NCBI GenBank assembly: GCA_031396505.1
Contig: JANNKX010000363.1
Span: forward strand, 1 to 6,305
Direction: 5' to 3'
Source of the DNA: JAAFHS01 sp031396505
Lineage (GTDB): Bacteria; Pseudomonadota; Alphaproteobacteria; Rhodobacterales; Rhodobacteraceae
DNA length: 6,305 nt
Made by a program: the position numbers and the translations under genes. Shown in pieces: positions 1 to 5,754 of this stretch (positions are counted from its first letter, which is position 1; every line of letters starts with the position of its first letter). The notes below the pieces were generated by a model. That model had not been told where the DNA came from. It made no database searches and worked only from the letters and a program-made list of their open reading frames with translations.

Positions 1-1969
1 CGCGATGACCATCATTCAGGCGGCGGAAGTGGCGGGGATCGACATTCCGCGGTTCTGTTACCACGAACGCCTGACGATTGCGGGCAATTGCCGGATGTGT
101 CTGGTGGAAGTGGTGGGCGGGCCGCCGAAACCTGCGGCGTCTTGTGCGATGCAGGTGAAAGACCTGCGTCCGGGGCCGAACGGCGAGGCGCCGTTGGTCA
201 AGACAAACTCGCCCATGGTGAAAAAGGCGCGCGAAGGGGTGATGGAGTTTCTGTTGATCAACCATCCGCTGGATTGCCCGATCTGCGATCAGGGTGGCGA
301 GTGCGACCTGCAGGATCAGGCGATGGCGTTCGGGGTGGATTTTTCGCGCTACCGCGAGCCGAAGCGCGCGTCCGAAGAATTGAACCTTGGGCCGTTGGTG
401 GCCACGGCGATGACGCGGTGCATTTCCTGCACGCGCTGTGTGCGCTTTACGTCGGAAGTGGCGGGGATCACGCAGATGGGGCAGACGGGGCGGGGCGAAG
501 ATAGTGAGATCACCAGCTATCTGAACGAAACGCTGTCGTCGAACCTGCAGGGCAATATCATTGACCTGTGCCCGGTGGGGGCTTTGACATCCAAGCCCTA
601 TGCGTTTTCGGCGCGACCATGGGAGTTGACCAAGACCGAAACGATTGACGTGATGGATGCGCTTTGCAGCAATATCCGGGTGGATACCAAGGGGCGCGAA
701 GTCATGCGCATCCTGCCGCGCAACCATGACGGCGTGAACGAGGAATGGATTTCGGACAAGACGCGCTTTGTCTGGGATGGGTTGCGCCGTCAGCGGCTGG
801 ATACGCCCTACATTCGCGTGGACGGCAAGCTGCGCAAGGCAAGCTGGCCCGAAGCGCTGGCGGCGGCGGCGGCAGCGATGCGCGGCAAAAAGGTTGCGGG
901 TCTGGTGGGCGATCTGGCACCGGTTGAGGCAGTGTATTCGCTGAAAGCCCTGATTGACGGTCTTGGCGGGCATGTAGAGTGCCGTGTCGATGGGGCAAAG
1001 CTGCCGATCGGCAATCGCAGTGCTTATGTCGGGACGGCGGCGATCGAAGATATCGACGCGGCCCGTATGATCCAGCTGATCGGGACCGACCCGCGCAACG
1101 AGGCGGCTGTGCTGAACGCACGGCTGCGCAAGGCATGGAGCCTTGGGGCGGTGATTGGCCTTGTGGGGCCGAAGGTGGACCTGACCTACGATTATGCGCA
1201 TGTGGGTACGGGGCGCGATGCGCTGGTGATGTTGGCAGACAAAACCATTTCGGATGAGACGAAGGCCAAACCGACGCTGGTGATCGTGGGGCAGGGGGCG
1301 CTGCGCGAGGCGGATGGTGCGGCGGTGTTGTCACAGGCGATGCGGCTTGCCGAAAACAGTGGATCGGGTTTCCTTGTACTGCACACAGCCGCCAGCCGCG
1401 TGGGCGCGATGGATGTTGGCGCCTGCACGGAGGGCGGGATTTCGGCGGCACTGGACGGGGCGGACGTTGTGTTCAACCTTGGCGCGGATGAGGTGGAGAT
1501 CGCGAAGGGGGCCTTCGTTATCTATCAGGGCAGCCATGGCGACCGGGGCGCGCACCGGGCGGACATCATTCTGCCGGGGGCTGCTTATACCGAAGAAAAC
1601 GGGCTGTTCGTGAACACCGAAGGGCGGCCGCAACTGGCGATGCGTGCGGGCTTCGCTCCTGGCGAGGCCAAGGAAAACTGGGCGATTCTGCGGGCCTTGT
1701 CGGCGGAACTGGGGGCGGTGCTGCCGTGGGATACGCTGGCGGCCCTGCGGGCGGCCATTGTGGCGAAACATCCACATCTGGGGCGGATTGACGTGGTGGC
1801 TGCGAACGCATGGCAGCCGTTGCCAGTGACCGCCCCGGCAAAAGCCGATTTCCGTTATGCGGTGGATGACTATTATCTGACAAATGCGATTGCGCGGGCC
1901 TCCAGCCTGATGGGCGAATTGTCGGCGATGGCTGCGGCGCGGGCCAATCCGCAAATGGCTGCGGAATAG
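1..1969 (+). CDS. nuoG: NADH-quinone oxidoreductase subunit G (complex I 75-kDa subunit), 5'-partial
   Basis: Peripheral-arm subunit of complex I that passes electrons through several Fe-S clusters from NuoF towards NuoI. The first full codon is GCG at 2-4. The ATG at 5 is an internal Met of the conserved 'A-M-T-x-I-Q-A' segment, so about 20 N-terminal residues lie outside the window. Counting from that Met, the [2Fe-2S] ligands are C18, C29, C32 and C47; the N5 ligands are H87, C91, C94 and C100; the N4 ligands are C139, C142, C145 and C189. The rest is the degenerate molybdopterin-oxidoreductase-like domain, with the conserved QGSHGDRGAHRAD stretch from residue 508 and a following EENGLFVNTEGRPQ segment. 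The N7 four-cysteine motif of E. coli or Thermus is absent, as in mitochondria and alphaproteobacteria; a lone C221 sits where relatives usually have Gly. The visible 654 residues plus about 20 match the usual length of roughly 670-690. Three nt separate its TAG stop from the next gene. Confidence 0.97.
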   Translation, partial: AMTIIQAAEVAGIDIPRFCYHERLTIAGNCRMCLVEVVGGPPKPAASCAMQVKDLRPGPNGEAPLVKTNSPMVKKAREGVMEFLLINHPLDCPICDQGGECDLQDQAMAFGVDFSRYREPKRASEELNLGPLVATAMTRCISCTRCVRFTSEVAGITQMGQTGRGEDSEITSYLNETLSSNLQGNIIDLCPVGALTSKPYAFSARPWELTKTETIDVMDALCSNIRVDTKGREVMRILPRNHDGVNEEWISDKTRFVWDGLRRQRLDTPYIRVDGKLRKASWPEALAAAAAAMRGKKVAGLVGDLAPVEAVYSLKALIDGLGGHVECRVDGAKLPIGNRSAYVGTAAIEDIDAARMIQLIGTDPRNEAAVLNARLRKAWSLGAVIGLVGPKVDLTYDYAHVGTGRDALVMLADKTISDETKAKPTLVIVGQGALREADGAAVLSQAMRLAENSGSGFLVLHTAASRVGAMDVGACTEGGISAALDGADVVFNLGADEVEIAKGAFVIYQGSHGDRGAHRADIILPGAAYTEENGLFVNTEGRPQLAMRAGFAPGEAKENWAILRALSAELGAVLPWDTLAALRAAIVAKHPHLGRIDVVAANAWQPLPVTAPAKADFRYAVDDYYLTNAIARASSLMGELSAMAAARANPQMAAE

Positions 1970-1972
1970 CAG

Positions 1973-2374
1973 ATGCGCCATGGCGGAAAACTTGCCAGTC
2001 TGGTGGCCGCGACGATGGCACTGGCGGCATGCGTACGCGATGAACCCGTCGCGCAGGGTGATTTCAGCCCGGTCTATGGCGGGATCGAGACGATTCTTCT
2101 GGACGGCGATCTGGTCAGTTTCCGGGTCGAAATGACCGGTGCGCAAAGCCCCGCCGACGTCGAAGACTATGGGCGTTGTGCTGCAGCGCAGTATGCGTTG
2201 ATCCGTGGGGCGGGTTTTGCGCGTCATGTGCGCACAACTGTTGACGAAACGGGTGGCATTTGGCGCGGGGATGCGGTTTACACCATCTCGGCAGCCTTGC
2301 CTTTGGGGTTGCGGACAATTGACGCCGAAGTGGCGGTGCGCGATTGCGCGGCGCGCGGGATACCGACGATTTGA
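1973..2374 (+). CDS. Predicted small lipoprotein between nuoG and nuoH, function unknown
   Basis: A 133-residue protein starting 3 nt after the nuoG stop, with a weak GGAA Shine-Dalgarno at 1963-1966. The N-terminus looks like a lipoprotein signal: basic n-region (R2, H3, K6), hydrophobic stretch 7-19 and lipobox L-A-A-C with the lipidated Cys at 20. Starting at the next Met (M15) would destroy the signal, which supports the ATG at 1973. Residue +2 is Val rather than Asp, so by the E. coli sorting rule it would go to the outer membrane. The mature part (about 113 residues) seems to be a small alpha/beta domain: a VSFRVEM strand, a helix around 62-78 ('DVEDYGRCAAAQYALIRG'), then strands around 84-90 and 101-107. 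Two Cys, C69 and C125, could pair. The strand-then-helix pattern vaguely recalls the CC0125/CC1285 lipoprotein family, but I cannot confirm that. The gene is translated with the complex I genes; a role in assembly or stability is inference only. Confidence 0.8.
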   Translation: MRHGGKLASLVAATMALAACVRDEPVAQGDFSPVYGGIETILLDGDLVSFRVEMTGAQSPADVEDYGRCAAAQYALIRGAGFARHVRTTVDETGGIWRGDAVYTISAALPLGLRTIDAEVAVRDCAARGIPTI

Positions 2375-2386
2375 AGGACGACCGGA

Positions 2387-3424
2387 ATGGGTGATTTCTT
2401 TGCAACGGGTCTGGGCACAGCGGTTCTGATCGCGGCACAAAGTCTGCTGGTGATCGCCTTCGTGATGATCAGTCTGCTGTTCCTTGTGTACGGCGACCGC
2501 AAGATCTGGGCCGCCGTGCAGATGCGGCGGGGCCCGAATGTGGTGGGGCCGTTCGGATTGCTGCAATCGGTGGCGGATGCGCTGAAATATGTGGTCAAGG
2601 AAATCGTCATCCCGGCGGGCGCGGACCGACCGGTGTTTTTCCTCGCCCCGATGCTGTCTTTCGTGCTGGCGGTGCTGGCGTGGGCAGTGATTCCGTTCAA
2701 TGACGGCTGGGTGCTGGCCAACATCAACGTGGCGATCCTGTTCGTCTTTGCCGTGTCGAGCCTTGAGGTTTACGGCGTGATCATGGGGGGGTGGGCGTCC
2801 AATTCGAAGTACCCGTTCCTTGGGTCTTTGCGGTCTGCGGCGCAGATGATTTCGTATGAGGTGTCGCTGGGCCTGATCATCATCGGGATCATCATCTCGA
2901 CCGGGTCGATGTATTTCTCGGCGATTGTGGCTGCACAGGATGGCGACTATGGCTTGCTGAACTGGTACTGGCTGCCGCATTTCCCGATGGTATTTTTGTT
3001 CTTCATCAGCGCCTTGGCTGAGACCAACCGCCCGCCGTTCGACCTGCCTGAGGCGGAATCCGAACTGGTGGCGGGTTTCATGGTGGAATATTCATCGACG
3101 CCCTACCTGTTGTTCATGGCGGGCGAATACATCGCGATCTTCCTGATGTGCGCGTTGATGAGCCTGCTGTTCTTCGGCGGCTGGCTGTCGCCCATTCCGG
3201 GGCTGCCTGACGGGGCGCTGTGGATGGTGGGCAAGATGGCGTTCTTCTTCTTCATGTTCGCGATGGTGAAGGCGATCGTGCCGCGCTATCGCTATGATCA
3301 GTTGATGCGGATCGGCTGGAAGGTGTTCCTGCCGATGAGCCTTGCATGGGTAGTCATCGTGGCGTTTCTGGCGAAATTCGAAGTGTTCGGCGGGTTCTGG
3401 GCCCGCTGGGCCGTGGGGGGGTGA
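2387..3424 (+). CDS. nuoH: NADH-quinone oxidoreductase subunit H (ND1 homologue)
   Basis: Membrane subunit at the joint between peripheral and membrane arms; it forms much of the ubiquinone-binding cavity and the start of the proton path. The protein has 345 residues, the usual size for alphaproteobacterial NuoH, with about eight hydrophobic segments, the first at about 9-35. Family signatures are YGDRKIWAAVQMRRGPNVVG from Y35, and the cytoplasmic acidic loop E212-TNRPPFDLPEAESELVAG up to G230, which in ND1 homologues lines the quinone cavity. The ATG at 2387 is preceded by AAGGA at 2374-2378 with 8-nt spacing; that Shine-Dalgarno overlaps the last base of the upstream lipoprotein stop codon (12 nt between genes). 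The gene ends GTG-GGG-GGG-TGA, and a seven-G run (3415-3421) abuts the stop. The next ORF opens one nt later. Confidence 0.98.
   Translation: MGDFFATGLGTAVLIAAQSLLVIAFVMISLLFLVYGDRKIWAAVQMRRGPNVVGPFGLLQSVADALKYVVKEIVIPAGADRPVFFLAPMLSFVLAVLAWAVIPFNDGWVLANINVAILFVFAVSSLEVYGVIMGGWASNSKYPFLGSLRSAAQMISYEVSLGLIIIGIIISTGSMYFSAIVAAQDGDYGLLNWYWLPHFPMVFLFFISALAETNRPPFDLPEAESELVAGFMVEYSSTPYLLFMAGEYIAIFLMCALMSLLFFGGWLSPIPGLPDGALWMVGKMAFFFFMFAMVKAIVPRYRYDQLMRIGWKVFLPMSLAWVVIVAFLAKFEVFGGFWARWAVGG
3415..3421 (+). promoter_or_regulatory. G7 run acting as likely Shine-Dalgarno for the GTG-start ORF
   Basis: Seven consecutive G lie at the last two codons of nuoH and 4 nt ahead of the GTG at 3426. They offer anti-Shine-Dalgarno pairing for a reinitiating ribosome that has just terminated at 3422-3424. 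The spacing is short but workable for coupled initiation. This is inference from position; the run could equally be only the Gly-Gly codons of NuoH in a genome that favours GGG. Confidence 0.4.
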
Positions 3425-3425
3425 C

Positions 3426-3605
3426 GTGGATACAGACCTGCAGCGTCAGATACTGGAGGAAATTCGCGAGATCCGGTCAATTCTGTCGGACATGTTTGAG
3501 AAGGGCGTCCGCCCAGATGACGCTTCGACCCGAAAAAGTGGTGAGTGGAGAGTCGGTAGCGACGGCGTTGAACGTATCCACTTGCCTTTGATGGAGAAGC
3601 CATAA
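3426..3605 (+). CDS. 59-aa hypothetical protein with GTG start, between nuoH and nuoI
   Basis: An open frame of 59 codons plus TAA that fits the nuoH-nuoI gap exactly. Its GTG start lies one nt after the nuoH stop and its TAA shares one base with the nuoI ATG (TAATG). No in-frame ATG exists before residue 23, so GTG is the only start giving a full-length product. Residues 4-25 (D-L-Q-R-Q-I-L-E-E-I-R-E-I-R-S-I-L onwards) form a clear amphipathic helix, with L5, I9, I13, I16, L20 and M23 on one face and Arg/Glu pairs on the other. This would suit a coiled coil or helical docking peptide. The tail (residues 27-59) is polar, ends in LPLMEKP and has no membrane segment or Cys. It uses ATA and AGA codons and looks AT-richer than nuoH. 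I do not recognise a family. It may be a small complex I-associated protein or a non-conserved coding-like spacer; the tight fit on both sides favours a real gene. Confidence 0.68.
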   Translation: MDTDLQRQILEEIREIRSILSDMFEKGVRPDDASTRKSGEWRVGSDGVERIHLPLMEKP

Positions 3606-4099
3606 TGACCAACATCGACTGGACCCGTGCGACCAAATACTTCCTGCTGTTCGACTTCATCAAGGGCTTTGGCCTTGGCCTGAAATACTTCTTTGCGCCC
3701 AAGGTCACGCTGAACTATCCGCATGAAAAAGGCCCGCTGTCGCCCCGTTTCCGGGGCGAACATGCGCTGCGGCGGTATCCGAATGGCGAGGAGCGGTGCA
3801 TCGCCTGCAAGCTGTGCGAGGCGGTCTGCCCGGCGCAGGCGATCACGATTGATGCCGAACCGCGCGATGACGGGTCGCGCCGCACCACGCGCTATGACCT
3901 CGACATGACGAAATGCATCTATTGCGGCTTTTGCCAGGAGGCGTGCCCGGTGGATGCGATTGTCGAAGGGCCGAACTTTGAATTCTCCACCGAGACGCGG
4001 GAAGAGTTGTTCTACAACAAGGACCGTCTGTTGGAAAACGGCGCCCGCTGGGAGGCCGAGATTGCCCGCAACCTTGAAATGGATGCGCCCTACAGATGA
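3605..4099 (+). CDS. nuoI: NADH-quinone oxidoreductase subunit I (TYKY, 8Fe-8S ferredoxin-like)
   Basis: Peripheral-arm subunit carrying clusters N6a and N6b, which hand electrons from NuoG to the terminal cluster N2 in NuoB. At 164 residues it has the normal size. An amphipathic N-terminal region (about 10-32) lies along the membrane next to NuoH. Two ferredoxin motifs follow: C65-x2-C68-x2-C71-x3-C75-P and C104-x2-C107-x2-C110-x3-C114-P, where each fourth Cys serves the other cluster. All eight ligands are present. The Shine-Dalgarno GGAGAAG at 3593-3599 lies inside the 59-aa ORF, and the start codon shares its A with that ORF's TAA. The stop overlaps the next gene as ATGA. Conserved features such as GEHALRRYPNGEERCIACKL match alphaproteobacterial and mitochondrial homologues. 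Confidence 0.98.
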   Translation: MTNIDWTRATKYFLLFDFIKGFGLGLKYFFAPKVTLNYPHEKGPLSPRFRGEHALRRYPNGEERCIACKLCEAVCPAQAITIDAEPRDDGSRRTTRYDLDMTKCIYCGFCQEACPVDAIVEGPNFEFSTETREELFYNKDRLLENGARWEAEIARNLEMDAPYR

Positions 4100-4503
4100 C
4101 CGATGATATCACCAAGATGTTCGCGACCATGATGGCGCAGGGGCAGGAGATGGCGAAGGCCTTTGCCCCGGCCCTTGAAGGCATGGATGTGAAGGGGTTC
4201 GAAAAGCTGTTCCCGACCATGCCGAAAGACATGCTGGAAGCGTGGTTCGGCAAGATGTTTAATCCCGAAGGGCTGGACGCGCGGACGCGGCTGCTGGTAA
4301 CGATTGCGGCGTTGACGGTGCTGGGCGCGCAGGGCGAGGTGCAGTTGCGCCTGACGATCCGGCAGGCCTTGGCGGCGGGGGCGACGCAGCGCGAGGTGGC
4401 GGAAGTGATCTGGCAGATGAGCATGTTCGGCGGGCTGCCCGCGATGCAAAAGGCGCTGGAAATCGCGCAAGGCGTCTTCGCCGAGAAAGAGGGTGAGGCA
4501 TGA
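4096..4503 (+). CDS. Carboxymuconolactone decarboxylase-like protein lacking catalytic Cys/His
   Basis: A 135-residue soluble, largely helical protein. Residues about 58-128 resemble the CMD/AhpD-like fold: a 'R-T-R-L-L-V-T-I-A-A-L' helix at 63-73, then 'R-Q-A-L-A-A-G-A-T-Q-R-E-V-A-E-V' at 89-104 and 'F-G-G-L-P-A-M-Q-K-A-L' at 111-121, the pattern typical of PcaC-type proteins. AhpD-type members carry CxxC plus a nearby His in the middle helix. Here the equivalent stretch (79-87) is QGEVQLRLT, and the whole protein has no Cys and no His, so thiol-peroxidase chemistry is excluded. The N-terminal 55 residues are helical and Met-rich (9 of the 12 Met), with 'MFATMMAQGQEMAKAF' at 8-23. Its ATG overlaps the nuoI stop and its TGA overlaps the nuoJ start, both as ATGA, implying strict translational coupling. 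As I recall, a CMD-family gene at this place is seen in other Rhodobacterales. Its role is unknown; a structural or assembly role is inference. Confidence 0.85.
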   Translation: MTDDITKMFATMMAQGQEMAKAFAPALEGMDVKGFEKLFPTMPKDMLEAWFGKMFNPEGLDARTRLLVTIAALTVLGAQGEVQLRLTIRQALAAGATQREVAEVIWQMSMFGGLPAMQKALEIAQGVFAEKEGEA

Positions 4504-5126
4504 GCGTTGCCGATTTCGCATTCTATGCCTTTGCGACCGTGACGGTGATCGCGGGCGTGCTGGTCACGGTGTCGAAGAACCCGGTGCATTCGGTGCTGTG
4601 GCTGATCCTCGCGTTCCTGTCATCGGCGGGGCTGTTCGTGCTGCTCGGGGCGGAGTTCGTGGCGATGCTGCTGATCATCGTCTACGTGGGTGCGGTGGCC
4701 GTGCTGTTCCTGTTCGTTGTGATGATGCTGGACATCGACTTTGCCGAACTGAAGGGCGAGATGTCGAAATACATGCCGCTGGCGCTGCTGATCGGGGTGA
4801 TCATCCTGATGCAGTTGTCCATCGGCCTCGGCGTCTGGGTCTATTCCGAACCTGCGGCGGTTTTGGCCGAGGCTGCGACCGAGGCGCGGGCGAGCGGCGT
4901 GATCGAGGTGGAGAACAGCCGGGCCATCGGGCTGCTGCTGTATGACCGTTACATCCTGCTGTTCCAACTGTCGGGCTTGATCCTGCTGGTGGCGATGATC
5001 GGTGCGATCCTGCTGACCCTGCGGCACAGGCGAGATATCAAGCGGCAGAATGTGCTGCAACAGATGTGGCGCGACCCGGCCAAGGCGATGGAGTTGCGCG
5101 ACGTGAAGCCGGGGCAGGGGTTGTGA
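4500..5126 (+). CDS. nuoJ: NADH-quinone oxidoreductase subunit J (ND6 homologue)
   Basis: Membrane-arm subunit whose third helix contains the pi-bulge linked to coupling of quinone reduction and proton pumping. At 208 residues it has about five membrane segments: roughly 4-24, 29-49, 54-77, 91-115 and 148-174. The ND6/NuoJ signature is E52 followed by 'I-I-V-Y-V-G-A-V-A-V-L-F-L-F-V-V-M-M-L' (59-77), with the conserved Y62 and G64 of the bulge region. The C-terminus after the last helix (RHRRDIKRQ to PGQGL) is the long polar tail seen in alphaproteobacterial NuoJ and appears complete, so the downstream non-Nuo gene has not truncated it. The start codon overlaps the stop of the CMD-like gene (ATGA), with GAGGG at 4489-4493 as Shine-Dalgarno. 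The stop shares one base with the next start (TGATG). Confidence 0.97.
   Translation: MSVADFAFYAFATVTVIAGVLVTVSKNPVHSVLWLILAFLSSAGLFVLLGAEFVAMLLIIVYVGAVAVLFLFVVMMLDIDFAELKGEMSKYMPLALLIGVIILMQLSIGLGVWVYSEPAAVLAEAATEARASGVIEVENSRAIGLLLYDRYILLFQLSGLILLVAMIGAILLTLRHRRDIKRQNVLQQMWRDPAKAMELRDVKPGQGL
5116..5120 (+). promoter_or_regulatory. Shine-Dalgarno AGGGG that sets the start of the exported protein
   Basis: AGGGG ends 5 nt before the ATG at 5126, inside the last codons of nuoJ. It supports initiation at 5126, where the product begins with a clean signal peptide, rather than at the upstream in-frame ATG at 5066. That alternative would overlap nuoJ by 61 nt and bury the signal sequence behind 20 extra residues. 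Confidence 0.6.
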
Positions 5127-5692
5127 TGGGACGGTTGGCAACAACATTTTTGGTTAGCTTTGCAATAGCCTGCATTGCAACTTCTGTGTTTGCTACGGAA
5201 TGTGAAGATGCAATAAATCCACGCCCTTCAGCGAGGCGCATAGACTTTGAAAATTGTTCCGCAAAGATACCCTATGATCGGCTTCAGTATGCGGCGCTCT
5301 CTGAGGCGACCGATATGGGCGGTGGTTTTGTTCGACAAACACTCACCGACGGCCAGTACTGTGCGCAAGTTGACACAAACTATGTGGTCCAAGACTGTTT
5401 GAGTGGTCGCGCCGCCATCTTTGGAGAGACACGTCCGGGAATTTCCTTTTACGCCGAAGGCGAAGAATCCCCAACCTATCGTTCGGTAGATTTGTATCTT
5501 CGGGTGGAAAACGCCGCTTCCGAAGGCGAACCGCTGAGCATCGACGATATCCTCCGGCTGGCACGCGAAACCAGTGTTTCGACTGTTTTGGAGGCGACGA
5601 CTACGAGCAAGATCGCCATCAATGGCCATCGGTTTCCGCTTGGCTGCGGCTGCAAACTTTTCTACCCCGACAGCGCTGGCGCGCAGAACTGA
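5126..5692 (+). CDS. Predicted exported six-cysteine protein between nuoJ and nuoK, function unknown
   Basis: A 188-residue protein with its ATG overlapping the nuoJ stop (TGATG). Residues 1-23 form a signal peptide: R3, hydrophobic core 4-19 and a V-F-A signal peptidase I site after A23. An A-I-A-C sequence ending at C16 could be read as a lipobox, but it sits within the hydrophobic core, so I favour peptidase I cleavage. The mature chain (165 residues) has six Cys (C26, C44, C79, C91, C174, C176), which could form three disulfides in the periplasm. It ends in a short G-C-G-C-K-L-F-Y-P-D motif and a polar tail. It has no membrane helix and no catalytic motif I recognise. By hand count GC is about 52% over 5161-5640, against about 60% in sampled lines of nuoJ. 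Four ATA codons occur in the first 50 codons. This composition suggests a later arrival in the operon. No family assignment is possible; a link to complex I is inferred from position only. Confidence 0.8.
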   Translation: MGRLATTFLVSFAIACIATSVFATECEDAINPRPSARRIDFENCSAKIPYDRLQYAALSEATDMGGGFVRQTLTDGQYCAQVDTNYVVQDCLSGRAAIFGETRPGISFYAEGEESPTYRSVDLYLRVENAASEGEPLSIDDILRLARETSVSTVLEATTTSKIAINGHRFPLGCGCKLFYPDSAGAQN

Positions 5693-5754
5693 CGATACGG
5701 CCTTCGGGCGACGCGAAACGACAACGGGCCTGCAGAGCCCTGAGGGAACGGAAG
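5693..5754 (+). other. 62-nt spacer before nuoK with small GC hairpins
   Basis: The only sizeable non-coding gap in the window. It holds a minimal cUUCGg tetraloop hairpin (GCC 5700-5702, TTCG, GGC 5707-5709) and a GGGC/GCCC stem (5726-5729 with 5737-5740, 7-nt loop). The nuoK Shine-Dalgarno GAGGG (5742-5746) follows, 8 nt before the ATG. CCC at 5738-5740 could alternatively pair with the GGG of the Shine-Dalgarno. There is no U-tract, so this is not an intrinsic terminator, and I see no credible -35/-10 promoter. Confidence 0.5.

Noticed and set aside
5..7. ATG at 5 as the nuoG start codon
   Set aside because: It falls inside a conserved segment of the 2Fe-2S domain whose reading frame continues to the window edge; about 20 residues normally precede it.
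702..1451. Antisense open frame of 249 codons within nuoG
   Set aside because: Its Pro/Arg/Ser-rich translation has no motif and lies entirely over conserved nuoG sequence; a shadow frame.
2785..2791. G7 run within nuoH as a possible slippage or phase-variation tract
   Set aside because: It encodes the conserved Met-Gly-Gly-Trp of NuoH with GGG codons that this genome favours; loss of frame would break an essential subunit.
1331..2980. Long antisense open frame of 549 codons
   Set aside because: It lies opposite nuoG, the lipoprotein gene and nuoH, is rich in His, Arg, Pro and Gln with no domain signature, and is a by-product of GC-rich codon usage on the + strand.
3346..3591. Forward 81-codon frame across the nuoH end and the nuoH-nuoI gap
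   Set aside because: It starts deep inside nuoH out of frame and its translation shows no order, whereas the GTG frame at 3426 fits the gap exactly and encodes a clean amphipathic helix.
4493..4945. Forward open frame of 150 codons overlapping nuoJ
   Set aside because: Shadow of nuoJ in another frame; Arg/Gly/Ala-rich without motifs.
5066..5125. Upstream in-frame ATG extending the exported protein by 20 residues
   Set aside because: It would overlap nuoJ by 61 nt and place a Gly/Arg-rich stretch before a perfect signal peptide; the ATG at 5126 has its own Shine-Dalgarno and a TGATG coupling.
5700..5740. Intrinsic terminator after the exported protein gene
   Set aside because: The stems are only 3-4 bp and no U-tract follows; the operon clearly continues with nuoK and nuoL.
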